Source: Limnomonas spitsbergensis
Lineage: Eukaryota; Chlorophyta; Chlorophyceae; Chlamydomonadales
DNA: 64,000 nucleotides
Assembly: GCA_037349105.1 (NCBI GenBank)
Contig: JAYJMM010000112.1
Coordinates: 2,418,001-2,482,000, forward strand
Direction of reading: 5' to 3'
In this document: piece after piece, positions 1-10,901 of the stretch
Numbering within the stretch: the stretch's first letter is position 1
How the letters are laid out: every line of letters begins with the position of its first letter
Position numbers and translations under genes: made by a program
The notes under the pieces: model-generated
Databases searched by the model: none
Seen by the model: only the letters and a program-made list of their open reading frames with translations
What the model was told of the DNA's origin: nothing

Positions 1-45
1 CTGGGGTTAACGGTTTAGGGTTAAAAGTTTATATAGGGTTCTCAC

Positions 46-3000
46 CGCTGTTTGCAGTTTTGAGGCAGACAGTTGCCGTCATGTAGACAGTGCCGCCCGT
101 GGCTGCCGTGCCTGTGGTGCCCTCAGAACCTGTAAGGCAAAAACGGCATCGTGTGTGCAACTTCGCAAGAAGTGGTTATAAGTCTGTTAGGAGGGTTGAC
201 CGCAGCGAGAGTGCAGCCTTAGATGATGCCTTGTAAGATTGTTTGGGAATAAACCGTTACGTGTGTGCAACCTTCAAGATTTTGAAAGATTGTGTAGGCA
301 ATAGACCGTAACGTGGGTGCAACCAGTTATAGAAATAATGGCAGCACCTTCCGCTTGCAGTTTTATGAGCTGGTGGACGGTGGTGGCGGTGGAATATTCC
401 TCTCCTCAAGGAAGCAGAGGCAGAAATAATTAGGGCTCCTCTGGTGCGTCTCAGATCAGGCTGTGCTCACTGCTCAGCACCCTACCATAAAAAAAAAGGA
501 AACGAGAATATAGCCAAGCCTATACAAGCATTACTGATGTTCCTACAAGCCTACGGCTGCTGCCTCATATTTGTATGGAAGAAAATCAGTGCGAAATAGA
601 GTCATGCACCTGACCAGACATGTTTGCAAGGGGAAAAAACCCGTCAAGGCTCCTTACCAGCGAACGGCTGCTTCCTCATGTAGCACGTTCCCATGTTGGT
701 CTTGCTGGCGGCCCTGAATGAGAAGAACGTGCAAGCGACGTTGGCCAGGCACAGCTCAGCACATGCTTGGCTGTTCGCCACGTTGGGCATCGCTTGGACG
801 GGGCTCCCGGAAATGTCCACCCGGTCAAAGCAAGTAAAGGCAGCATCTGAACGTGGGCAGAGGGCACGGTCAAAGCAAGTGAAGGCAGCATCTGAGCCTG
901 GGCAGAGGGCACGGTCAAAGCAAGTGAAGGCAGCATCTGAGCCTGGGCAGAGGGCGCAGTCAAAGCAAGTGAAGGCAGCATCTGAGCCTGGGCAGAGGGC
1001 TCGGTCAAAGCAAGTGAAGGCAGCATCTGAGCGTGGGCAGAGGCCCCGGCAAAGCAAGTGAAGGCAGCATCTGAGCCTGGGCAGAGGGCGCAGTCAAAGC
1101 AAGTGAAGGCAGCATCTGACCCTGGGCAGAGGGCTCGGTCAAAGCAAGTGAAGGCAGCATCTGAGCGTGGGCAGAGGCCCCGGCAAAGCAAGTGAAGGCA
1201 GCATCTGAGCCTGGGCAGAGGGCACGGTCAAAGCAAGTGAAGGCAGCATCTGAGCCTGGGCAGAGGGCGCAGTCAAAGCAAGTGAAGGCAGCATCTGACC
1301 CTGGGCAGAGGGCTCGGTCAAAGCAAGTGAAGGCAGCATCTGAGCGTGGGCAGAGGCCCCGGCAAAGCAAGTGAAGGCAGCATCTGAGCCTGGGCAGAGG
1401 GCACGGTCAAAGCAAGTGAAGGCAGCATCTAAGCCTGGGCAGAGGGCACGGTCAAAGCAAGTGAAGGCAGCATCTGAGCCTGGGCAGAGGGCACGGTCAA
1501 AGCAAGTGAAGGCAGCATCTGAGCCTGGGCAGAGGGCACAGCGTATGCGTTCAGCGGGGGGCAACAATTATAATCGAATTTGAGTATATGTGAGTTCTGG
1601 CTGGCAAGTCATTGTTCATGACATTTAAAAATGACCAGGCGCATGCTGACAGCTGTGGCAGGCAATGCCGCTTCTTCTGGAAAGGCAAGCATGTGGGGAG
1701 GGAACGAGGCCTTGCTGGCATTTACTCACCAGTTGGTGGTAGCCCAACCGGTAAAAAATATTTTATTGTTTACCGGTAGTGCACTTCAATTATTAAAATG
1801 AAAACTAGAGGCGTAGGTAGATAGGCAGGACGCTTGAGAGCCGCGCTTGAGAGCTCAGGCTGTTGACTGATCACCACTTGTTATTTCAGCGTGCTTCAGC
1901 TACAATACAGCTACACCACGCCCTACGGCTGTGGGGGCCTGGGGCAGCAAGCCCTACTGCTAGAGCCACCGGCCGTAGGCCGGCCAAGGTTTGGTCCCAA
2001 TCAGCCCAGTCACGGCCGCCCGGCGGACCCCTTCAGGTGACTCAGCACACACTCAAAATACACACTGCAGTGATCACCCATACCTACGCTCACACTTAAC
2101 ATTGCCGACAGTAGCTGAACGGTAGCTGAGCCACGAGCAAAGGCACACCCCTCACCTGGGCTTGGTTGGAAGTAGAACTGCACTTGGGGCGTGCCCAGGC
2201 AGGTGCTGCTGACTACCAGACCGGCACCCTCCGTCGCGATGCCTGCTGCGGGCTGCAAGCACTTGTTCGGCTGCACGAGGCGCAGCATGCCGCCAGCACT
2301 GGAGGTGACCTTTGTCAGGGGCAAGGCAAAGCAGGTCCATTGGTTTGTGTGTTTACCTTGGTTTTGGCCTCAGGCTGGGAAATGTGAGATGGGAAAGAGT
2401 GGACATGGGTGTTACCGTACATTTTATTTGCCTTCCCTCGGGTATGAAAACACGATTTCTTTTAAAGCTCTGCCCTCGGGGCAATTATCCACCAAAACTC
2501 TGAATTCCTGACTGAAAACTGGCGTCCTCAAACAACGTCAATTGTGAGAGAAGGCAAAGAAAATCTAAGGTGCATAGTACAAACACAAGTCAACAAGGAA
2601 GCTGGATGGTGTGAACAAGAGTGTAGGAAATGAACAAATGCAGAAAGGTTAAACCCTGACCTGGGTGGTGGCCGAGGCCGAGGCGCAGGCCGAAGAGGAG
2701 AGCACGACGGCGGAACCGTTGAAGGTGCTCAAGGCCGACAGGCACAGGCCAGACGCGTAGTGGGTTGTGATCTGTGGGAGAGCAGGGGTATTGGGGGTCA
2801 AGTCAATCCTGTGAGTTGAAAGGACACTTTTTTCGAGGGGCAGGTTGGGGTTACTGTCCCGTGGCTAATGAGGACTGGAAGTTGACATAGGGACAGGGGA
2901 CCACGAGGAGGAATCGGAGTCGGGGTGCAAGCAAGCAGGCTGGCTTGGTTGAGGCTGCGGCGGTCAAGAATAGTGAACGGCACCGTGTATGCCTGCTTGA

Positions 3001-5579
3001 GATTCCACTGCTGCAGAGTGTGCTGCAGGGTGTACTGCTTAGTGGAATACGTAGTGTACTGCATATTGCACTGCCACTGTTTAGTTCGAATCATTATTTG
3101 AGTAACTTGCATGTCCCTGACAACCTGCCTGTGTGGCTGCGTTGTAGGTCCACAGCGCGCCGGCACCGGTGCAGTCCTGGGTGAACTGCACGGGCTGGGC
3201 CTCGTTGTAGGGGGAGGTGGCGCGCATGCAGCGGGAGGAGTCCGAGCTTTGGACCTTGATGGTGAAAGGGATGGGACCAGCGACTGTCGACAGGGGCTCT
3301 GCAGAGGGGGGTGAGGGGATGAAACGATTGGTAAATAAATATATTGAGTATATTGAGTTCGTAATAATCAACGGATGTTAAATAAATATGATATGGATGT
3401 TAAGTAAGTATTGAGCTCATAACAATTAAGGTCATGCCTAGAAAGCCTAATTTCTGGCATAAGGTGAGGCTCCAATTTCTAGGAGGATTTCTCCGAAGCT
3501 TGGGTCCTCAGAGACAGCCAGGCAATGCAGCTGGTTTTAATATAGGTGTGCATCAGACGACCGGGTTTGGGGTTTAGGGTTTAGGGTTTAGGTGGGAGGC
3601 TATCCGGCGGCTCCAAGCGGCATCTAAGAGGCCGACAAGGGCCAACATCCTGCAGCCAGTGCCTCAAACGCAAATGCTTCCACACAAAGCCCCACTGGCC
3701 ATGGGCCGGTTGGCAGGTGCAGTTTTCAGAAGCAGCCCACACCCTAAAGGACTACGCCAAGGGGACTCTGCAGCCACTGTTTGGGGATCAAGCTGCTTCA
3801 GCTAAGTGCACCTACCGGTACCCAATCCATGAATCAATCTTAGTATCGGGTGTGAAAGACTCTCAGAGTTTAAGACTGCTAAAACTTCTAAGACTTGTAG
3901 GACATCTGAGGCATCTAAGACATCTTAGGCCTCTGAGACTTCCTAGACTTCCCTCAGATCAACCCAGGGAGAACTCACCGTTGACTCCTGGCGATGCGGC
4001 TGCCATAAAGCAGATGCTCGTCACCGAGGCGTCGCGGCGCGTCGCCGTCGCCGCATTCCCACCGGTGAACGCGCTGCTCCTCAGCTGGCAGCGTGCCGCA
4101 GGACTGCCGCCGGAGGGTAGACCGGCGCGGAAGACCGCAAAGGTGCAGCCGCTGGTGGCGAGGCAGAGTGAGGCGCAGGCAGAGCCGCTGGCAGGGGGCG
4201 GGGCGCTGCTGTAAGGGATCGCGACGCCGGCGACGTCTTGGCCCGCATAGCACATTGCGTTGGCCGGGGACGCGAGGGCACCTGGGTGTGGGTGAGTGGC
4301 AGCAGGTCAACCTTTGTTGCAGCAGTACAGTTTAAAGTACAGCAGTACATTTGTAATATTGAGTCCCACAGGTAATCTTGTGTGTGGGTATGAAGCAGCA
4401 GTTCACCGGCGCCTGCTGGGTTACAAGATTCAGCCCACAGCACCTGCAAGAGTGCAACAGCCAACAGTGATTGTGACAGTGCAACAGCCCGCATTAGTGG
4501 CAGAGGGTGGGTCAACACCAAGCCCATGTCCCCAGCGGTTTGTTGCACATATTGCGCGCAGTTGTGAGTAGGCAGGAGGTCATAGTGGAGCCGCAGAACC
4601 AGTTACCCTTCTCTTAGCCCACTTCAGCTGTACTTCAGGTATCAGTAAATCCTGGCCTGCCGCCAGGTGGGCCGGGTGATACCGGTGCCTGCAGCATAGC
4701 TGATAACTAAGAGAGCATGTGTAGCTCTCTGCTTATAACGATGTACATGGATAAGAGTATCGCAGTGTGAAGAGCCCCGTCTAGTACTGTCAGGGTCTCC
4801 TCAACATATCCTCAAGATACGATACACTGTTTATTAGATACATGTCCACCAGTGTACATGTGCATAGCCTTAGACTCAGTATCATCCAGAGACGCTACAG
4901 TATGCAACGGCTTGGCTCAGTTTGTGCTCAGGCCATGAGGTCTGGTCCCTACCTCCCACGGACTTGAGCAGACATGAGGTCACGGTGGAGCCGCTGAGTC
5001 CCGTAGTTCCCTGGACGGATGTGACCGCATTCGCCTGCAGGGTGCACTGGCTGGACTGCGAGAGCGTGAACATCGTACAGCCCTGCGTGGCCAGGCACAT
5101 CGCGGCGCAGCTGCTGCTGCTGCTGACGCCGGCCGTGGTGCGCAGGCTGGTGCCGGCGATGCTGACGCCGCTCCAGCACTGGAAGCTGTTGAGCACTGAA
5201 GAGAGGTGCAGTTTCGGCAGGGTCAGCAGGGGTCTGAGGCGGCAGGGACGGTGGGCGTAAGCAGCTCGCAGCCTGTGCAACAGACCCACACACTCCCTCT
5301 GTCCCCATCAAATCCCAAAGGCGTAGGGTCAGGTGGCTGTGCAAATGTGGGCTGTAACGCCATGTTGACATCCAGTGCAGATTTCCATGTGCGGTCACCA
5401 ATGTCCCCATGAAAACTCTCATTTTTTGCTGCCGTACCTAGAGAGTAGGTCTGGCGGCAATTGTGGGGGACAGGTTGGGAAACAGGCGCACCTTGCGAGC
5501 TGCCTGGCTGTGCTGAAAGGATTATTGTAATGATGAGCATCAGCGTGGCCGTCAGCCGATCAAGGGGTAGAAATACCAT
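46..5579 (-). CDS. secreted PAN/Apple + R-type lectin mosaic protein (3' end beyond window)
   Basis: Eight exons chain in phase: 5579-5438, 5195-4953, 4281-3979, 3298-3129, 2771-2661, 2309-2156, 846-658, 129-46; the last ends at a GT donor, so the gene runs off the left edge (465 codons seen). Exon 1 encodes a signal peptide (MVFLPLDRLTATLMLIITII, then AQPGSSQG). Exons 2, 3 and 7+8 are cysteine-rich PAN/Apple modules (pattern CxxxCLAxxxCTxF). Exons 4-6 form a beta-trefoil R-type lectin-like module with repeated CL and QxW-like turns (LWTYNAATQ, SGLCLSA, NKCLQPA). All module boundaries are phase 1, the classic exon-shuffling arrangement. PAN and R-type lectin domains bind carbohydrate or protein, so an extracellular adhesion or wall role is inferred. 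The exon 4 donor is GC (CAG|GCAGGT), the only non-GT donor seen. The exon 7 acceptor lies at the edge of a 45-bp array. The domain call is confident; the exact role is unknown. Confidence 0.78.
827..1540. repeat. 45-bp tandem array carrying copies of a 3' splice site (16 copies)
   Basis: Sixteen units of 44-45 bp. Read on the minus strand each contains a pyrimidine-rich CTCTGCCCAGGCTCAG acceptor followed by ATGCTGCCTTCACTTGCTTT, which is the start of exon 7 of the PAN/lectin gene. The last unit (830-850) is the real exon 7 junction. Open frames of 120-170 codons on both strands through this stretch follow from the periodicity and are not genes. Confidence 0.9.
1888..2022 (+). repeat. SINE-like dispersed repeat, copy 1
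   Basis: About 135 bp with a recurring order of motifs: GTGCTTCAGCTACA, CAGCTACACC, CCTACGGC, GGGCCTGGGGCAGCAAG, GGCCGTAGGC, GGTTTGGTCCCAATCAGCCC. Related copies lie at 9283-9412 (-), 26805-26942 (-), 32280-32412 (-), 44455-44600 (+) and 58048-58155 (+), with fragments near 20640 and 57716. No coding capacity is seen; a short non-autonomous element is inferred. Here it sits in intron 6 of the PAN/lectin gene. Confidence 0.6.
3565..3592 (+). repeat. interstitial TTTAGGG telomere-like repeat
   Basis: About three to four units of plant-type TTTAGGG in intron 3 of the PAN/lectin gene. Similar short tracts occur at 10-22, 43201-43231, 43987-44005 (inverse) and 54938-54949 (inverse). They are too short to be a chromosome end. 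Confidence 0.7.
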
Positions 5580-7699
5580 GCTGCTGTGAATCTTCTGTTG
5601 CGGATGATTAAGCTCTGGGGCCTGCATGTGCACCAAGTAAGGCCATACGTAACGTTGTTTTTCAAATATGAAGACTTGCGGTTCGGAGGGGAGCACTGTC
5701 GCTCAACATACATTGGGACATTATAGAAGACTTCTGCTTTGAGCTTTTCAGGCCGTGGCAACTCGCCGTCAGATAAGTCAGCAGCATGATCATGAACCGG
5801 TACAGGGATAATCGCTCCTTCGGCGGGGCTAGTATCCAGCGCCAGGGGGAGTTGGGAATGAGGTGGGAAATTCTCGTGTGCGGCGATCGCCACTATCAGC
5901 ATTCACCAGGCAGCTACACGGCAGGCATTCTTTGCCACATTTAAATTTCAGTTCGCGCACACCTCTACACATGCGCTTGCTCGCTCGTACTGCCGCTCGC
6001 TGACGTGCAGTGCTACCGAGAATCCGAACTCCAACGCTCTGTCACTTCGTACGGTACGTTTGGTGCGTGGCTCACTCGATTCTGTTCACCGCTGTGCAAG
6101 ACGACCGTCGTTCAATACAAGCGTTCTGTTTGCGGCTTTATATTTAATCTGATCCCACGTCTGCGGCTTCATGTATGGCCTCGTGTGTAGGTCCACTGTC
6201 GTGCGCAGCTTCGCGGCAGGGGTCTGTTTTGGCATCTTGGCTCGGCCTGTGAAGGTACTGGGCAACTACGGAGTAGTCGTTCTCACTGCGTTTTGTCAGG
6301 CATGTTTTGGAATTTTGCGCTGCGCTGTTGCTCGAACAGCCGGCGAACTCCGTCGAACTTCGTACACTCTGATATCGCGTGGCTTTTGAGCAACAGTTTC
6401 TAAGATGCAAGCTCCAAGCAAGTAACTGCCGCCTATTGCGTGTTCGGGATTGATTACGTGCATGATCATCAACATTACCTTCAGTGCCAACCTCGGGCTG
6501 ACTACGGTAGGATGCCAAGCCGAATTTCGGCAAGTACTCGACAATAGCAACCTACCTTCAGGAAGAGTTTTCGAAATCAGCTGGGTTCGACGGGGGGGGG
6601 TGTATACTTGTATGTAAGGTATGCTCCCCATCACCCAACTTTGACGATCGAGCTTGACAAATCTGGTCTCAAACAGGTTGCAGGGAGGGCGGGGGGCAGA
6701 TATGAGGTGCGAAGTGATGGGGCTGGCCTTGCTTGTCTTATTAGTACTTAACGTAAGCACGATCATGAAAACAAACAACATTTTTTTGGAAGCATCAGAT
6801 TGAGAATAAAGCAACACCTTGCATTCCACTCGTCCATGGCCGTTGATTACGGTACTAGTAGCACCATTGTAGACCATACCTACCCTTTTTATTGGATATG
6901 CATTGACAGGTCATACTAGCTATGGGGTGCGGTTACGGCTCAACAAAACACTGCAGTCACTCTTGTCCTGTCTGGATATTAAATGTCTCAGAACCAGGCA
7001 GATGAAGAAATACCACGCAAAAACAAAAATTGCAACTGATTGGATTATTTGGATTACACATCATCTCCTTTAAGGTACCCTAACACCATAAGATTATTTA
7101 TTGGGACCGTGAAATAGAGGTCTCACTGGGTTCCCGAGGCGTCCAGGACGAAAGGAGGTCAACCATGGGTGGAATCGTGGATACACTTGGCTGTGGATGC
7201 GGGGGGTCAAGCCCAACCCTGAGCTGCTGAGAAAACATTCCAGAACCTAGGCACAGAATTAAACCAGAACGAATGTGCCCGCAGGCAGCAGTCAAAACCC
7301 CTGGCCATACCGCTTATGGTCATTTCACTCGGGGCTAGGACAGAAATCTGGAGTACCTAATCGCTGGTATCGTGGTATGGCATGTGGAGAAGTAGCCATT
7401 GTCCTATACGACTAATAGGCTATTGGAATATACCGACACCCAGCACGCTGGACAGGTTTTGACAGCAAGATACCAGCACAAGCGACGCAGCACATCGTAA
7501 TAAATATGCAAAGCCAAAGCCGTTCCAGGCACCAGCAGCCCCATTATCACTGGCAAATTGGTCATCCATTAAGAGGCGTTCGGTTTTGTTTACACACAGA
7601 AAACGGCTAAATCCGCCTGCCACTCTCTGCTGGCTGCCCATGGATCTGCCCTCATGCTATCAGGGGATAGGGGGGGCTGTCGTGGCGACCCCGCTAACA
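5580..7699. other. intergenic stretch with no supported gene
   Basis: About 2.1 kb upstream of the PAN/lectin start and downstream of the AlkB gene. The longest open frame (6296-6877, minus, 193 codons) has no recognisable domain, and its codons do not look like those of the GC-rich exons nearby. No RNA gene was recognised. The promoter of the PAN/lectin gene should lie in 5580-6000. Confidence 0.5.
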
Positions 7700-8285
7700 A
7701 CAACAACTTTATTAGTGAGGCCTGCCCACCTGCCTTCTGAACTGCTCCGCCCCCTCATGCTGACAGCAAGGAGTGGGGCCGACGCAACGCCCCCGCTGCC
7801 ACCGACACCTTCATTAATGAGGCCTGCCCACCTGCCTTCTGAAGTGCTCCGCCCCCTCATGCTGACAGGAAAGAGTGGGGCCGACGCAACGCCCCCGTAC
7901 CGACACCTTCATTAGCGAGGCCTGCCCACCTGCCTTCTGAACTGCTCCGCCCCCTCCTGCTGACAGCAAGGAGTGGGGCTGACGCAACGCCCCCGCTGCC
8001 ACCGACACCTTTATTAGTGAGGCCTGCCCACCTGCCTTCTGAACTGCTCCGCCCCCTCAAGCTGACAGCAAGGAGTGGGGCCGACGCAACGCCCCCGCTG
8101 CCACCGACACCTTCATTAGTGAAGCCTGCCCACCTGCCTTCTGAACTGCTCCGCCCCCTCATGCTGACAGCAAGGAGTGGGGCCGACGCAACGCCCCCGC
8201 TGCCACCGACACCTTTATTAGTGAGGCCTGCCTACATGCCTTCTGAACTGCTCCGCCCCCTCATGCTGTCAGCGGGGAGTGGCGG
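7700..8285. repeat. 102-bp tandem array (6 copies) spanning the AlkB stop codon
   Basis: Six units beginning near 7719, 7821, 7919, 8021, 8123 and 8225 (one unit is about 98 bp). The unit nearest the gene contains the last codons and stop of the AlkB-like ORF (CTGACAGCATGAGGGGGCGG on the minus strand). The other five are copies of that coding end plus 3' flank. Each also has a CAG|GTGGGC donor-like site on the minus strand. Confidence 0.88.
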
Positions 8286-9976
8286 AAGGTGATGCTGATC
8301 CTGCGGGGGCTGAGGATGTCCTCAGCGTGTATTGCGTGTGTGTAGCTGTAGCGCGCGTCCTTGCTCAGCACCTGGATAGAACGGGGCGGCAGCGGAACGC
8401 GCACCTCGTGGGCGGGCCCGCGCGGCCGGCTGAAGGTCATGACAGCTGATCCACATAATGACACGGTGCAGATGACCTCTGTGGAAAGCTGCCTGTGCGG
8501 GGGGCAACACAGATATTTGAATTTAAATATCTTGCACGTGGTCTAGGCGATAGTCTCCCATCTATGGAGGCCTCCATAAATGGGAATCTAGCGCCCAATC
8601 ATGGGCTTGAAGCACGGGTCTGGGGACATAACAGACACAACAAATTCCTGCCTACCTGTCATCTGCATGTGGTCTAGGCGATAGATTCCCACTTATGGGG
8701 GCCTACCTGTCATCTGCATGTGCGTACAACACGTGCACTCCGTTTCGGTAGTCAAGCGCGTTGGCCTCGTTCGGGTGGAAACCAGCAAGCGCCGGGAGCA
8801 TCCGCATGCGATCCGCTAGGTTCAGGAGCAGTGGCGGCAGGGGCACTTGGGCAGGCCCCACCGTGCGCCGCATCAGGTCGACCACAACGCCCCACGCCTT
8901 GCCCCTGGAAGGGCGGGTGGCAGGGGTTCAGGAGGAGGCAGGGGTTCAGCGGCAGGCAAGGGTTACGGGGAGACAGAGCTTGAGTGAAGGTAGGGGATGA
9001 GCGGGAGGCAGGGGGTGAGTGCAATTTAGTCTCACTGATAAGAACGCTACAAGCTCCTGCCACAAGGCTCCACTGTTACCTCTGCTTTCCGTTGAACGTC
9101 TTGTCTCTCCACAACGGCGGCTGTGTGTCCAGCATGTGCATGAGCTGTGCCTCCTCCGCCTCGGTCACAAAGCCCTCAAACAGCCATTGTCCGGGGAGCT
9201 TCCTGTAGGTACAGAGGTGCACCAGTGTCAATTTTATGTCACGGTCCACACCAGACCATCTTTGGCGCGTCTCGCTGGACAGCCTCCCCTGGGCTGATGG
9301 GCACCAAACCCAGGACCGGCTTACGTCAGGTAGCCCATGCGGCAGAACTTTTTGTTTGACAACGCGAATTTGGACGAAGGACATGAAGTAAGCTGAAGTG
9401 TAGCTGAAACACCCTCAATCCATAGTATCACCTGTGGGCTGAACCCATGCATGTCATGCTCGCGCACAGCTGGACCTGGGTCATCTCCACGTCAGGCCTT
9501 TTGCGCAGCCAGTCACATGCTCCACCCCGGCCAGTTGTCTCTCCTTGCTGCGGCAGATTTCTTTCCATCGCGCTGCTGATGGATGTGACACGCTCCCACT
9601 TGCTCTGCATAGGAGAGTTTTCTGCAGCATCGCTTCCCTTAACTGTGGGATCGCAAGCACTAGGGCCGTTTTGCTTCTGCTGTGACGTCTTTGCGGCTTC
9701 ATAAGGGAGATGAGAGGGAGCATGTGAAGTTTCTTTGCAGCCACCTTTGTCTCGGATCTCTGGAGCTTCTGCTGCTTGAAATTTACTCAGGCACTCATCC
9801 ACGTGAAAGTTGATGGTCAAGCTGGGCACTTGCTTGCTGCAAATGGGGCATTTCACAAATGAGCTGCTATGCCTTTTGCTGCATTCGCTAACTTCGTGTC
9901 TCAGCTGCGGTCTCTTTTTTGGTTGAGAGGACATGAGGCATGTGAAAATTGCCCAAGCCAACGGCGAAAAGTGCAT
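8261..9976 (-). CDS. AlkB-like 2OG-Fe(II) dioxygenase with N-terminal UBZ4/Rad18-type zinc finger
   Basis: Four exons chain in phase: 9976-9432, 9202-9080, 8904-8707, 8492-8261, giving 365 aa (351 aa if the ATG at 9934 is used). Residues 43-62 form a CxxC-x11-HxxxC zinc finger like the ubiquitin-binding UBZ4 finger of Rad18. The C-terminal half is an AlkB double-stranded beta helix: iron ligands H285-x-D287 (YAHADD) and H341 (YSYTHAIH), and the 2OG-binding RRISITFR with R353 and R359. The family oxidatively demethylates nucleic acids or protein, most like eukaryotic ALKBH proteins of the short, non-tRNA type. The UBZ finger suggests recruitment to ubiquitinated chromatin or stalled replication forks; that is inference. 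It is divergent from the SUMO gene, with 244 bp between starts. Its stop codon and its third donor are both part of tandem duplications. Subfamily assignment is uncertain. Confidence 0.85.
8535..8725. repeat. duplicated segment including the AlkB exon 3 donor
   Basis: The sequence CCTACCTGTCATCTGCATGT occurs at the real exon 3/intron 3 junction (8703-8722) and again at 8651-8670. The flank GTGGTCTAGGCGATAG occurs at 8538-8553 and 8669-8684. On the minus strand the second junction copy keeps a GACAG|GTAGGC donor. Confidence 0.85.
9283..9412 (-). repeat. SINE-like dispersed repeat in AlkB intron 1
   Basis: Minus-strand order TTTCAGCTACACTTCAGCTT ... GGTTTGGTGCCCATCAGCCC matches the family described at 1888-2022. 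It fills most of intron 1 (9203-9431). Confidence 0.5.
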
Positions 9977-10220
9977 GGTTGTCGATCAAACCTGTAGTGA
10001 AATAGTGGATCCCCCCTGGTGGCTCCGAACTTTTCGACGAACTTTTGCTCAAGGACTTAGAAATGAAAGAAGATGACCGGTGTTTAAAATCCCGTATTCC
10101 TCAAGCCACGCTCAGGCGTTTTCTTTCTTTCTTTCTTGATCGGCTACTGCATGTAGAATTCGTCGTAGTCACGATAATCAACACTGGCTCCCTTTAATCT
10201 CTCACAACTGCTGGAAATCA
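9977..10220. promoter_or_regulatory. divergent promoter between AlkB-like and SUMO genes
   Basis: The 244 bp between the two start codons must hold both 5' UTRs and promoters. A CTTT-rich tract lies at 10121-10138. No clear TATA box is seen. The equivalent interval in the duplicated copy is 12025-12270. Confidence 0.5.
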
Positions 10221-10901
10221 ATGGCCGATGAGATGAAGAATGAGGGCGAGGACGGTACCGCAGCGCCTGCTGAGGTAGGTGTGCAAGATAGCCTCGAAAA
10301 CAGGGAATGGTGCCGTGCCATTTGCCTGACTCCATGAGCTTACAAAAACGGATCTTCCAACGTGTGCCACTCATCTGTGATCTCCGGATCGTCCACTGAA
10401 GAAGTCCTGTCTCTCATTGTTAAAGATTGGAATCTGCGCCACTGCTTATAGATGGACTTGCGATAGGAATTGGGTTCCGAGTTTTAATACCCCGGGTGCC
10501 ACCTCTCGGATAGGTCCAGTTCCACATGAGGTCAAGCTGACAGAAGCTCTCAACACATGTAATTCTGCTGAAGACCTAGCCTTCGAAATATTGCTACACT
10601 TCCCGTACAGACCAGAACAATGCATGAGTGGCGCCCTCTAACCTAAATCCTCATCACCATGCAGACTATCAACATTGTCGTACGTGACCAACATCAAGGT
10701 GAGGTACACTTCAAGGTGAAGCCTCACACAAAGTTCGCGAAGGTCATTTCTGCCTATTGCAGCAAGAAAGGAGTGGCCGCGGAGCAGCTGCGTTTCCTTT
10801 ACGATGGCGATGCCATTCGTCAAGATCAATCACCGTCAGATCTTAACATGGATGATGGTGATATAGTCGATGCAGTGGCACAGCAGACTGGGGGGCAATG
10901 A
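10221..10901 (+). CDS. SUMO (small ubiquitin-like modifier), copy 1
   Basis: Two exons, 10221-10274 and 10665-10901, joined in phase 0 (GAG|GTAGGT ... ATGCAG|ACT), 96 aa. The N-terminal tail is MADEMKNEGEDGTAAPAE, then a ubiquitin-like beta-grasp fold beginning TINIVVRDQ and ending TGGQ. The SUMO signature is clear: RFLYDGDAIRQDQSPSDLNM and the terminal di-glycine. Only one residue (Q) follows GG, so maturation by a SUMO protease removes a single amino acid. MKNE at residues 5-8 fits the psi-K-x-E SUMO acceptor motif, as in chain-forming SUMOs. SUMO is conjugated to nuclear proteins through E1/E2/E3 enzymes. The gene is head-to-head with the UBZ-AlkB gene and paralogous to 12271-12967, whose intron is also alignable. 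AAATAAAT near 11013 may be part of the 3' end signal. Confidence 0.95.

Noticed and set aside
644..1567. Several overlapping 120-170 aa cysteine-rich frames
   Set aside because: All derive from the 45-bp array; only the last 189 bp on the minus strand (846-658) is a supported exon.
3565..3592. Chromosome end or telomere
   Set aside because: Only three to four TTTAGGG units, internal, with a multi-exon gene running across them.
6296..6877. 193-codon minus-strand ORF as a gene
   Set aside because: No domain, AT-rich codons unlike the neighbouring exons, and no supporting splice chain.
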